Shown here one piece after another: positions 1-9,615 of a DNA stretch of 27,008 bases (its first letter is position 1; every line of letters begins with the position of its first letter). Source of the DNA: Phaeoceros laevis (taxonomy: Eukaryota > Anthocerotophyta > Anthocerotopsida > Notothyladales); assembly GCA_049999765.1 (NCBI GenBank), contig JBNGIQ010004227.1:1-27008 (forward strand), given 5' to 3'. The notes beneath the pieces were generated by a model. The model searched no databases and was not told where the DNA came from. It saw only the letters and a list, made by a program, of their open reading frames with translations. A program made the translations under genes and the position numbers.

Positions 1-195
1 GATGTTGCATCCCGTTTGTGGTGCCAAATTGTAGGTGGAGCATTGCAGGATTTTTCAGCAGTAGCAGTCCAGCGGGCATGCCCACGTTTTTCAGCTGTTT
101 GGCATCCAAGACTACTGATGCTGCATCGCGTTAGTGGCGCGCGGCATTGCAGGTGGAGCAAGAACGGTAACCTCCGTCGCTGCTGTCGGGGCTTC
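1..195. repeat. Inverted copy of the segment at 11270-11465
   Basis: This stretch is the reverse complement, with scattered substitutions and small indels, of 11270-11465. Long words are shared, for example the run around gcagtagcagtccagcgggc and the motif ggagcaag followed by cctccgtcgc near 160-185. Similarity fades just after 190. The left end of the match is cut by the window edge, so the duplicated unit may continue leftwards; in the other copy the continuation leads into the OSB/PPR pseudogene. No coding assignment is possible. Confidence 0.7.
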
Positions 196-2264
196 CAGTA
201 AAAACACATTAACAGAACAGAACTTACAGAAGCGTGCCACGAGATCTGGGGCGAAGGGGTGTTCATTCTTCACATAAAGGAATTTCACGGGTTATTTACT
301 AGTCATATAAAATATTGCTCGTATGAAGATAATGTATTGATGCTATGTGGAGCTTATCTCAAAATGTAGATGATACAAGAAGCAACACCACACCGCCGTC
401 CTCAGGATCAAAAGGAGGATGGCTATGAAGCCTGTGATACCGATAAAATTCCTACCGTGGTGACGGATCCTCTCTCCAACTCCACAAGGGTTACCAGGCA
501 AGCATAAAACACATCAATACTCAACTTCCAAAGAATGGCGTACTCCCCTTGTTCCAGAAAACCACCAGCATCTCAAAACTCTCTAACCCCTAGTAGTCAT
601 CTCAAAACCTCTTTAAGCTGCATCATCTGGTATGCCATATTTAAGTACTAAGGCACTCGAGACCAAGCAATACTTACGGCTGCTACGAGAATTGCTCCAA
701 GATGAGCCTTCATTCAAGGTAATTAATCACAAAGGTTTCCGCCTTAAGTAGGACGGTCTCAATCCCGACCCGGCCTAAGCGGCAGGTCCCATGGATGCCC
801 CCGCTGAGCCTGGGATAAATCAAGATGTCGTTATGATTCCATCACTACCCAGCCTTGGATGAAAACTCAACCTAACCTAAAAATGCACACACTGGAAAAT
901 CACGCCACAAGCTAGTAAATAATAAGTACACGTATTCTTTGGAAGTCGCTTGACGCAAGGACCACAATGTTACTTTATTACTATTACTACATTGACGAGC
1001 TTAGGGTAAATCCCAGAGAGGGAGAGAGACACTCCACACTAGTCTAGAGGCATGTGTCGTATCTTGTAGAACCAGTGCTGCCCAAGCACGCCAGCGCTTT
1101 TTGCAGCGGAGTCTAGCCCACTTCGAATTGTTTATGAGTAGAAAAGGTCGGACTCCTGTAGACAGCGCTTGACGATGCAAATTGGATCCCCACACCATCT
1201 GCTTCTGCAGATAAGGTGGCGCAAGAAACGAGGGTCACTGAACTATTATTGCAAGTGGGGAAAGCCGGAAACACTGGGTGAAGCTCAACACCCTCCGGAT
1301 CCCAGTCGCAGGTTGGAGAAAAGCCCATATTCGAGGCTTGTGTTGTGGGCTAACGCTACCCCTCGGGACAAAATGGGAGTGACAGTCATACAGCCTGTGA
1401 AGATGCCAAGGGGTGCCTGCAGATGAGATATTTCAGTTGTAGACTGCTAAACGAACTGGAAGCTCCTGAACCAAATTGGATTTGATCTCGCATTTCACTT
1501 GTCAAGTTGTTTGCAAGCATTGGTCACGAGTATCTAACGAACCGGGAAGGAAGGTCCAGGCGGGTTCAATGTGGGTTTCACGCGCAAGGCGAGGTAGCTC
1601 GCAATCCATCAGTGCAGTACTGTACAGAACAGACCCCGGTGGGGCAGGTGTACAACAGGTACACCAATCTACAACAATGAGGATCCTGACCGTGTCTAGA
1701 AGAATGCAAGTTGTGCACATGTATCCCCATGCCGGGCCTGGGCTGGCAGCGCTAGCTCCCTCCCGCCAGCTCAATACATTGATGATATCGATAGCGTACA
1801 GTGGCTAGTCTAGAGTGACTGCTCCGACAGCCAACTCTCTGGCCAGACAAGTAGTAGTCTGTCGACAACTCTCTCTCCAGACTAGCTAGTAGTCTCTTGT
1901 CAGACTAAAGCTAGGAGTCCGGTGTCGACGCTGTCGGAGCCATGGTCAAACACTGTAGACAAAATATGCTTCACGAAGCTCGAAATTGCTTGAATTTGGG
2001 CCCCCGCCTTTCCTGAGAGTGGATGCTTCTTGGGCTCACTTGCATTGGAATAAGTGATCCACATCGATGCACATGACTGACTGCGCTGCGCATGATCTGG
2101 TGAGCCTCTGACCAGGAGGTTGCTCGATTACTGTATAGCTATAGATTGATGGCAATTAGTCCATCCTACACTGTCGTCTTCCTTAATCAACTGGAGGACT
2201 GGTCGGACACACTTGGAGTAGCGAGTTGACGGGCCTTCCTTCTACACGTCTCCAGTTCTCGGGC
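196..2264. other. Intergenic stretch, no supportable gene
   Basis: I see no recognisable protein and no RNA gene here. The only structure is at 1821-1940, where a perfect 11-bp inverted repeat (gctccgacagc at 1821-1831, its complement at 1930-1940) encloses two imperfect tandem units beginning caactctct (about 1832 and 1865). That would fit a small mobile-element remnant. The last 250 bp are probably the promoter of the downstream transporter gene. Confidence 0.4.
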
Positions 2265-2270
2265 TATAAA
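2265..2270 (+). promoter_or_regulatory. Putative TATA box of the transporter gene
   Basis: TATAAA in the context gggctataaagg lies 83 bp upstream of the ATG at 2348. This would place the transcription start near 2295-2300 and leave a 5' leader of about 50 nt. The assignment rests only on motif and position. Confidence 0.5.
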
Positions 2271-2347
2271 GGAGACTTGTAACAGCTCTCACAAGTCCAT
2301 CCTCACACTCGCTCGTCCTTCCCAAGCTTGCAGTGGAACCTTCCAAC

Positions 2348-4703
2348 ATGAGCACAGCAAAGATCGCGTCGACAGCTTCTCCACCCCCTGCGGGTGCTGC
2401 TCAGGAAAAAGTTTCTCCTTGGCAGCTGGAAGCCTTTGGGGTGGTGAGCGATGGCAAACAAATGGAATTTCCAACGGAGGTGTACAACCAGCGACTGTCT
2501 TTGCATCCAGTGGGAAAAGGCAAGCTTGCCAATCCTAGTTAGAACTCAATTGTTGGAAGATAGCTAGCTACATTCATGAGGGGATCAAATTCAATTTGTA
2601 GTCCTGAATTCATCTCCAGATGTTTGAACATTTGCTGCGCGTGCGTGCAGATCCATGGTGGGTAATAGGCTTCCATTTTGTGGTGGCATTGAACAACATT
2701 CTGGTGCTGGGGTACCCCTACCTCATACTCGTTCCCTTGGGCTGGTATGCCGGCAGCACGCTATGGATCCTGGGCATGGTGCTTGCTTACTATTGCAACA
2801 CGCTGCTTGCTGCTCTTCACGAGTACGATGGAGTCCGGCACATCAGGCACCGGGACCTTGCTCACCACATCTACGGTAAACAAAATTACAACAGCTCACA
2901 CCTGCAGCTCATGAAGCAATTGGTGGTGCTGAGCGCTAGCCAAAGCACTGGTTTTCAGAACCGCATATCTCTTCCAGTTCATTCATTCAATGACATGCCT
3001 GCACCTAGCTGCCTTCCTAATTGTGCACCCACTTCGTTTCTTGCTTGAAATCAGGACCAATGATGTACAAGATCGTCTTCTTCCTGCAATACAGCAACCT
3101 GTATGTGGGCGACATCGGTCTTCTCATTGTTGCTGGCCAGACTCTCAAGGTGTGTATACAGACGCGGTCCTCAATTAATCGGCTCTTTAGTTGTTAGTTG
3201 TTTGCAAAGCTATTCAACATCTTCAGAAGCTGTGACATACTGTGACTTTCTTGAAAGGCTTTTAATTTTGATGTGCCTTGAGCTGAGTTGAAGTGATGGT
3301 TGCTGTTGTGCAGGCCATCTATGTGTTGTACGCCGATGACCCGCACATCCAGTTAGCCTACTGGATTGCTATAGCAGGAGTTGTGTTCGGCTCCTTTGCA
3401 ATTTGTGTGCCAAATATGCACAATCTTCGACTGTATTCAGCCATCTCCATTGGCGCAACAATAATCTACGGAGGGATCGCCGTAGTGATAGCGATTTCAA
3501 ACGGTGCGTATGAAGCTGGGCCACCTCACCGCCTACTTGTGCTTGTAAGTTTGTTGGGCATCTGATGGCCACAAGCCTGGATGCATGCGCATGTGAAGCT
3601 AGTTTTACAGGAAGGTGCTGGCTGCAGGTTTGGACTCGCCACCCAGAGACTACTCGGTGCAGGGAACAACTGCAACCAAAGCATTCAGTGCCATTGCTGC
3701 CATAACAACCATAGGCTACTCCTTCAACACAACAATCCTGCCAGAGATTCAGGTACTTTCAACCAACAGTACTAGTTTGGCTGGCAATTGCAAGAACTCA
3801 TCAAGAAATGACTGCTGGCTGTTTTGTTTGGAACCCAAATCTGTCAAATGCCCTTCTTCTGAGTTTCATGCCTCTTGTGCAGTCAACAGTGAAGCCGCCC
3901 ACAGCAAAAAATACATACAAGGCTTTGCGGATGCAGATATACGCTTCCAACCCAATCTTCATGATACTTTCCTTTGTGGCCTACTGGGCTTATGGCTCCT
4001 CGGTTGCGCCCGTGCTCTTGGGATCTTTGAGGGGACCTAGAGTATGGATTGCCCTAGCCAACGCAGCTGCCTTCACCCAAGCAGTCATCTCTCTCCATGT
4101 GAGCCCCTCCCTCTTCATGTCAGCACAAATATTGCTGACAAACAGGCCCAAGCCCAATCCTCGTTTTAGTATTCATACATACATGTCTAATCTTGCATGT
4201 CCACTATTCAACAGCTGTTTGTCACTCCAATCTACGAGCTCATCGACACCACATATGGAAGGATGAACGAGGGCGACTGGTCAGCTTTCAACACCACAGT
4301 GCGAGTGGTAGGACGCGGCTTGTACATGATCAGCAACGCCTTCCTTGGAGCCTTGTTGCCACTCTTTGGGGACTTTGTGGTTGTCACTGGAGCTCTGTCC
4401 ATTTGGCCTCTGGAGTTCGTCTTAGCCAACCACATGTACCTCAAAGTAAGCATCCTTGCCCTCCAAGTGCTTCAGTCTTTTATCAATGCTGATGCTGGTA
4501 CAGCCTTGGGAAACACAATCTCATATGTCCACCTGTTCGTTGTTTTGTCACTGCAGGTCACGAAAGATTTGAGCAAGCTTCAGAGATGGTGGCACTGGAT
4601 GCTGGTGTACCTTACTAGCCTCATAGCAGTGGTATCACTCGTGGCTGGGATAAGATACCTAGTTGTAGACTCCATTTACTACAAAGCATTTGCCGACTTA
4701 TAA
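2348..4703 (+). CDS. PROT: Proline / compatible-solute transporter (AAAP family, ProT subfamily)
   Basis: This is an eight-exon gene: 2348-2479, 2620-2875, 3055-3149, 3314-3503, 3628-3752, 3883-4098, 4215-4445 and 4557-4703. All junctions are GT-AG, the phases join, and the product is 463 aa. The family consists of plasma-membrane H+-coupled importers of proline, glycine betaine and GABA with about 11 membrane segments. ProT hallmarks in order are DPWW in the first helix region, YNxxVLGYP-like start of transport core, a G-R-H-I-R-like RHIRHRDLAHHIYG segment, the VQG...FNTTILPEIQ block, the STVKPPTAKNTYKAL segment, VISLH, the FLGALLPLFGDF and LANHMYLK blocks, and a C-terminus ending AFADL, as in plant ProTs. 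The N-terminal 44 aa before the core are not conserved, and the first donor (after 2479) is the least certain. An alternative donor further on would add a few residues. Introns are 111-179 bp. Confidence 0.9.
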
Positions 4704-4721
4704 ATAGGTAGAGGCAAGGGA

Positions 4722-4809
4722 GTTTGGCATTCCAACGCAGCGAGGCAGAAGTGGCCATGTAGTCAAAATTCCACTATGCCTCGCTGCGTGCTGCGTTGGA
4801 ATGCCAAAC
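4722..4809 (+). repeat. Strong hairpin directly downstream of the transporter stop
   Basis: Bases 4722-4741 (gtttggcattccaacgcagc) are perfectly complementary to 4790-4809. The stem continues with 4742-4747 pairing to 4777-4782 and 4751-4754 to 4771-4774. The 3' arm carries a 7-nt bulge (4783-4789), and the loop is about 16 nt. The hairpin starts 18 bp after the stop codon, so it probably sits in the transporter 3' UTR. Arm length and shape fit either a plant microRNA-type foldback or a very small MITE. I do not recognise the arm as a known miRNA. Confidence 0.65.
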
Positions 4810-5101
4810 CTTTTTGTTGAGATCTGTGCAAGGGTTTGTACAGCGCCATCATTTGGTGAATCAACAAAACAGCGCTTCCCATTTGATGGCCCTCAGTAAA
4901 CATTTGCCGCCTGGTGCAGCCTTTTACCAGATTCCTATCTCTTATCGCAGCCCCAGATGAGCTGCTGTGGTTGATGGCCTTGCTGGCGATTGCTTTTCAA
5001 GTTTGCCGTAATGTCGGACCTGCCTGCAATAAGGCCACGTGGCCTGAAAGCATGTTGCATACACAAAACAATGGGCGCCTGCCTGTTTCTTTCACTTTGG
5101 A

Positions 5102-5285
5102 ACAGCTGTACATAAAGCTCCTAGAGGAGATAAGCCTGCTCATCATCTTGAGCACAACTTCTCGTTTAATTAAACCCCAGTTTTCCACTGCACATAGGGT
5201 AGAAGGACGGGTTGAAGTGTCTTGCCGAGTTCTTGACCTTCTACCTAGACTAGCCTGAACAAACCAGCAACCACAATTTGGCTCT
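5102..5285 (+). pseudogene. Dead 5' fragment of a DUF962/Mpo1-like gene
   Basis: This segment is a diverged tandem duplicate of 5298-5485, the leader and first ~25 codons of the intact copy that follows, about 196 bp away. Shared words include agcctgctcatcatctt, ttccactgcacatagg against ttctgctgcacatagg, gccgagttct and accagcaacca. The position of the start codon is ACG (5217-5219) instead of ATG, and the frame is broken shortly after. No remainder of the gene follows, so only the 5' part was duplicated or kept. Confidence 0.65.
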
Positions 5286-5405
5286 CTTTCTTTGAAACAG
5301 CTTGAATATAAGTTCCGACAAAGGCGAGATCAGCCTGCTCATCATCTTAAGAACAACTGCTCCTTCCTGTAAACCCTAGTTTTCTGCTGCACATAGGCTG
5401 GAAGG

Positions 5406-5729
5406 ATGGAGTTCAAGAATCTTGGCGAGTTCTGGGCGTTCTATCTGAAGCAGCACTCCAAGCCAGCAACCAGAACCTGGCACTTTTGCGGCACGGCGTT
5501 GTCGAGCCTGATCATTCTGGCTGGCGTTCTTGTGGATGGGCGACTGCTGCTGCTAGCGCCTCTAGTTGGCTATGGCATGGCATGGTACAGCCATTTTTTC
5601 GTGGAAGGAAATAGGCCGGCCACGTTTGGCCATCCTCTCTGGTCTCTGCTTTGCGACTACAAAATGTTTGGCCTCATCCTGACAGGCCGTATGGATGAAG
5701 AGTTGAAGCGGTTGAAGCTGATGAAGTGA
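5406..5729 (+). CDS. DUF962 / Mpo1-like membrane protein, copy 1
   Basis: This is a single-exon 107-aa protein of the DUF962 (Mpo1-like) family. The yeast member Mpo1 is an ER iron-dependent dioxygenase in alpha-oxidation of 2-hydroxy fatty acids. Whether the short plant and bacterial-type members do the same is not established. Family signs are the N-terminal F..FW.FYL..HSK...R.WHF block (residues 9-27), two hydrophobic segments (about 30-43 and 46-61), the GYG.AW.SHFF.E.NRPATF block (55-74) and GHPLWSL.CDYKM (75-87). Four histidines that could bind metal are at 17, 26, 63 and 76. The ATG at 5406 is the first in frame and begins right where family similarity starts. It lies between a dead partial copy upstream and a diverged full copy downstream, so it is one of a local tandem family. 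Confidence 0.88.
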   Translation: MEFKNLGEFWAFYLKQHSKPATRTWHFCGTALSSLIILAGVLVDGRLLLLAPLVGYGMAWYSHFFVEGNRPATFGHPLWSLLCDYKMFGLILTGRMDEELKRLKLMK

Positions 5730-6245
5730 CCAAACCGTGAACAGGTGCCTAGATGCCAGGTGTGCCAGGTTGATGTCATGGTGAGGCCGATGTGTATATA
5801 CCTTCCGTCTAAAGGTGTCAGTTCAGGATGTGGATATTTTGTCGTGGTACCTAGCTCCCGTGTTTCACCTCATTTTAGTGGATACCTCTTCCGATACTTG
5901 CCGTGAAGAGGAAGAATGCTTCTTTTAGCAGTTGTCTCACGTGTACGAGCATTGCTCCAATCGGACGCGTGCCTGCAAAAGTAGCGTCCGCAGCCATTCC
6001 GAGCGCTCAACAGCTTAGACAGGTTGGGCCTGAGTCGACCTTCACCTCACGTTGCTTTGCAGCAGAGTTCTTTATCTGAGATCTGGCTTCAGGGCCTAGG
6101 CACATGGAGCTTTGGCTAAAACGACTGGCGTCTGGAGCATTGCAAATACTCCTTGAAGCCAAGAGTCGCCACGTGCTGCTGGCCTTCTAGGGTTTCGACG
6201 TCAAATGCAGGAGAGGAGATGAGCATCTGAGTGCTGGTGTCCAAG

Positions 6246-6898
6246 ATGCAGTTCAAGAGCTTGGAGGATTTCTGGCCCTTCTACATGAACCAGCACTCCA
6301 AATCGGCCACCAGGCGGTGGCATTTTTGCGCCACCGGGATCTCCACACTTCTCTTCCTGGCAGCCTTTCTGGTGAAGTGGTGGCTCTTCATCTTTGCGCC
6401 GCTGTTTGGCTACGGGCTGGCATGGTGCAGCCATTTCTTCATCGAGGGAAACGCGTCTGCTACATTTGGCCATCCTATCTGGTCTCTTGTGTGCGACTAT
6501 AAGATGTTTGGCCTCATGTTGACTGGCCGCTTGGATAGAGAGATCAAGCGGCTCGGGAAAAGACCAGTCATTCAGGTTTTAAGACAAAGATGCTCATTGT
6601 TTCCATCATTTTTGTTCTGTTCGGCATGCTCGTGTTTGTTTACATTGCGGCCAGCCAAACATCGTGTGAGGCACTTGTGCTTGATGATGTCGCTGTTTTG
6701 TTTCTCATGTTACAACTGGAATGTGCATGCACTCTAATAATGTCGTTGCCTGTCTGTCAGGATGAGGATGCAGCAGCTGGAGTGCGCAGATCCTACTGGG
6801 AAACGTTGGACCAAGTCGAAAAATCCAGGAGGGTGTTGAAGAACCACAGCTTTTGTCAGCCTCCAAATTCGGCCATATACAGAAGGGAAATCCCTTGA
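6246..6898 (+). CDS. DUF962 / Mpo1-like membrane protein, copy 2
   Basis: This is a diverged tandem duplicate of the gene at 5406, with roughly six residues in ten identical over the first 103. It keeps the same four histidines (17, 26, 63, 76) and the GHPIWSL and LTGR motifs. I model two exons, 6246-6575 and 6761-6898, joined in phase 0 with donor cag/gtttta and acceptor tctgtcag/gatgag, giving 155 aa. Compared with copy 1 it carries an extra C-terminal tail of about 50 aa, basic and without a recognisable domain. If the intron is retained, reading continues to a stop at 6735-6737 instead. Two tiny overlapping upstream ORFs (6205-6222 and 6219-6230) precede the ATG and could damp translation. 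The core is certain; the tail and the intron are inferred. Confidence 0.75.
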
Positions 6899-8014
6899 TA
6901 TTATGGGGGAACCTCTTGATCGAGTTTGTTCTCTTGCGTGCTTGATTCTCAAGAGGGGAGCAGTAGAAGGGCCTTTCATGTGCTCCCGAAGATTTCATTT
7001 CTGCCTTGCACAGGGACCATTCTAGACTGGACAGGTATCTTCACACAAAACTGCGCTGCCCATGCAAACTTTTGCGAACCACAGTTGGTTGTTGGATGAA
7101 TTTTGGTTTATTTCTGTCTGGCATCTGTTACCAGCCGGTCAGCCCAGTTAGTCTTTGTGACTTGAATACACCTAACCATGGTTGTCTTGTTGCATTGACA
7201 GCTTTTTTCGGGGGTTGCACATGGCTGTCGACAAGAGCCTTGTAGAATCTACATTCGTTCACTCCGACAGGCTTCCTTCGACCTGTGTAAGCAGTACGCA
7301 GGGCGGGGCTGTACCCTTTGTTCTGGCAAGGCGAATTTTTGGTCAAGTGTCTTGTAGTCATGGACTTTAGGTGTACTTTCTTGACTGGGGCAGAAGCAGA
7401 TGATCAGTCGAAAGTCTTCCGGGGAATCGAGGGACTGAAGAACTGCGGAGATGGCCAAAGCTTGGGTTATGCCAAAGGGTACTACCACGAAGTGTGATGA
7501 TAGTAACCTCACACAAGTGAGGATTTCGACAAATTGGTGAGGTCACAGAAGTCACAGCCTCGGGCTAAAACTCCTCTTGGCCGACGGCTACCAAAGTGCT
7601 CTAATATAACGTTGTCTATAGAACCTTTAATAGAAAATCCTCCATGAAGTCATCCTTCATCCGACGTTAAAGTTGGTCAGGATTCCAGAATTTCAAAACG
7701 GCTGTCCTTTCTGTGGAAGCTCCTCCACAAAGTCAAGAAACTTGTCAGAACGTTGCCAAGGAGATGCCACTCCAGTGCATGACTTCATGAGCACAACGTG
7801 AAGGTGGCTCCCAAGCCGATGCAGTATCATGTAAACCTGGACATGAAATCGAACAGCATCTGCAATCCTGATCATGCTTCATGAGCATAAGCGATGCAGC
7901 AAACAAATATATATCCAGAAACTACTCATCAGTGAGGAGCTTGAAATCAAAGAACAAGTGTCTGGCTAGCCAACTTCATGCCGCATACCATTTGCACACA
8001 GTTGGTCTCTCTCG
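6899..8014. other. Intergenic stretch, no supportable gene
   Basis: I find no recognisable domain on either strand, only short unrelated open frames. One minus-strand frame at 7693-7875 is open for 60 codons but resembles nothing that I know. The part near 7900-8014 is probably the 3' UTR of the minus-strand peptide gene that ends at 8015. Confidence 0.4.
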
Positions 8015-8758
8015 TCAGTTGCCGCTTGGGCTGGGGCCGCTGGGAGGCTGTATGATCCCCGCCGATCGCGACAGTGGCTGAGCCCCGTTGCCGCCGAGGC
8101 TGGGGCCGCTGGGAGGCTGTACGCCCCCCTTCTCGATCCCCGCCGATCGCGACAGGGGCTGAGCCCCGTTGCCACCGGGGCTGGGGCCACTGGGTGGCTG
8201 TATGCCCCCCTTCTTGATCTCTGCCGACAGCGGCAGAACCCCACCGGTGGGCTCCCAGACCTCCACCTGCTTCAACCGCACCTGCTGAGATGGCTGGAGT
8301 GACAAAGCGATGGCTTGACGGGGCAATTGCGACAACACCGGTACCGCCAGCGCCGGCCCTACATCTTCGGGATGGGTGCCAGCGCTTGGGCCGCTGGGAG
8401 GATTCCTGGGGCTCTTCTCGATTGAATTTGATAAGCCATTCTGGGTAGCTCTAGGCACCTCCAGCAATGACGAGTCTGCACATCGCCCAAAATTTCAACC
8501 AACGCACCCGCAGCTCAATTCCGAACATTCTCATCAATTCGTGGGCTGCAGCAGGTTTAAGCTTAACCAGTGCTCAGCCTGTAGAAATCTGTTGGGCTGA
8601 GAGCAGACGATCTTGAAAAGACGGTGGTAATTAGTACCTGAAGAATCGGCCAGATGCCTGCCGGCAAGTGCTGTAGACAGCGTGCTTGCTAGCGAGCACG
8701 AAACAAGGCAGAGGAGAAAGGCCAGCTGGGAGCGGCCATGTGCCTTGGAATTAGCCAT
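8015..8758 (-). CDS. Secreted multi-repeat peptide precursor with IDA-like PPSGPSxxxN motifs
   Basis: There are two exons on the minus strand, 8758-8638 and 8475-8015, joined in phase 1 (donor ttcag/gtacta, acceptor gtgcag/actcg), giving 193 aa. Residues 1-32 form a signal peptide: a basic start, then a hydrophobic run over about 12-32 ending in ALA. The rest is soluble, proline-, glycine- and serine-rich and cysteine-free. Four PPSGPS motifs lie at residues 66-71, 134-139, 161-166 and 184-189. In the last three the motif is followed three residues later by Asn (PPSGPSPGGN, PPSGPSLGGN, PPSGPSPSGN), and the last Asn is the C-terminus. The IDA/IDL abscission hormones share this spacing (PPS-A/G-PS-x-x-x-N at their C-terminus). 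Two of the repeats are preceded by KGG-I/V-Q, reminiscent of the K-G-V-P-I lead of IDA. PIP-type SGPS peptides are a second possibility, and a plain proline-rich wall protein a third. The gene model and signal peptide are well supported; the hormone role is inferred. Confidence 0.68.
8018..8218 (-). repeat. 81-bp tandem repeat inside the peptide precursor
   Basis: The coding units are 8218-8138 and 8137-8057, each 27 codons (I-x-K-G-G-x-QPPSGPS...SRSAG). A third partial unit at 8056-8018 lacks the EKGGV codons and ends at the stop. The units differ at only a handful of bases, mostly synonymous or conservative, so the array is recent or homogenised. Confidence 0.85.
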
Positions 8759-8828
8759 GGATTGGGCCGGACTGGTTCCTACCACAACACACACAAACAG
8801 TGATAATTAACCACCCAAAGAGCCAGCA

Positions 8829-8913
8829 GGCTTGTCCAGGCTCCGCCAGCGCCGCCAGCGCCGGCCCTAGATCTGTGAAGGTATCGACTGTGGCTTGTCC
8901 AGGCTCCGCCAGC
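8829..8913. repeat. 22-bp direct repeat and copied exon word upstream of the peptide gene
   Basis: The 22-mer beginning ggcttgtccagg occurs exactly at 8829-8850 and 8892-8913, 63 bp apart. Between them, the 18-mer ccgccagcgccggcccta (8852-8869) is identical to 8344-8361, which lies inside exon 2 of the peptide gene. Minus-strand upstream DNA therefore contains a fragment of the gene's own coding sequence. Confidence 0.75.
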
Positions 8914-9161
8914 TGGCCATGGGCAACATCGCCGGCCGGCCGGCATGCATGCGCAGCCCCAGCATCTGCACGATCAAAGGAGCTAGCTACAGTCGATATC
9001 GCCGATACTTCAGACAGCCACCAGTTAGTACTACTGACTGTCATCTGGAAGAGACGCCGCAAGCTCCACAGTCATGCAGCCTCAAGCGTGCCTACGTGCC
9101 TGTGGTAACCTAGTTCTAGGCAGAGAACGATTCAGTCCTGGCTAGGCGTACGCCTTTGTAG

Positions 9162-9423
9162 GCCAGGAGTGAGCTGATCCTAGCCATAGCTGACCTCACC
9201 GATCGCGAGACGACCAAAATTCGGGCGATGTTGGGATTCTCGAGTGGGCACGTGCACCGGTTCCACTCCAGCATTGGCCATCCAGACTTCGACGGGCCTG
9301 CGTGATTGATTGAAGGGTTCAAGGCGCTCAGGACTAGCCAGCCCACAGGCGATCGAGGAGGTCCGCTAGTGTGCGTTGGAAACGTCGGGGAGGGACTAGT
9401 CATAATCTTGAGAAGCTCCTGAC
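9162..9423 (+). other. Possible decayed coding segment, unassigned
   Basis: The plus frame from 9162 is open except for one TGA at 9303-9305 and then runs to 9423. Its codons end mostly in G or C, like those of the real genes here. The opposite strand is also open without interruption from 9442 to 9116, so the strand is not settled. I recognise no domain in either reading. Confidence 0.2.
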
Positions 9424-9538
9424 TCGTAAGGGGTCGTTGCACAATTCATCTCAGAGCACCTTCAATCCGAGATCGGCACATCGTGTTCAAATCGTTTTGG
9501 GTCCGCTTCAAATATGTAGGCAGGCAGACGTGGTATCA

Positions 9539-9615
9539 CGATTCAGCCAGAAGGTGACGGTACAGGTGGATTTTGGACGATTCAGCCAAAAGGTAACGGT
9601 ACAGTAGATTTTGGG
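9539..9615. repeat. Tandem duplication, about 39 bp
   Basis: Two units, 9539-9577 and 9578-9615, both begin cgattcagcca and continue through aacggtaca/gacggtaca to gattttgg, with a few differences and one indel. Confidence 0.8.

Noticed and set aside
1169-1808. ORFs of 85-110 codons on both strands near 1.2-1.8 kb
   Set aside because: They overlap each other on opposite strands, have no recognisable domain and no splice or promoter context, and are typical chance frames.
6246-6737. Unspliced 164-codon reading of DUF962 copy 2
   Set aside because: A good donor, acceptor and matching phases at 6575/6761 give a longer open protein, and the unspliced tail is hydrophobic and Cys-rich, unlike the family. 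It is kept as an alternative.
8015-8758. CLE-type or CEP-type peptide assignment for the repeat precursor
   Set aside because: CLE cores end in PNP-L-H-N/H after V-P-x-G and CEP cores in PGxSPGxGH. The spacing PPSGPSxxxN fits IDA best and SGPS-type PIP second.
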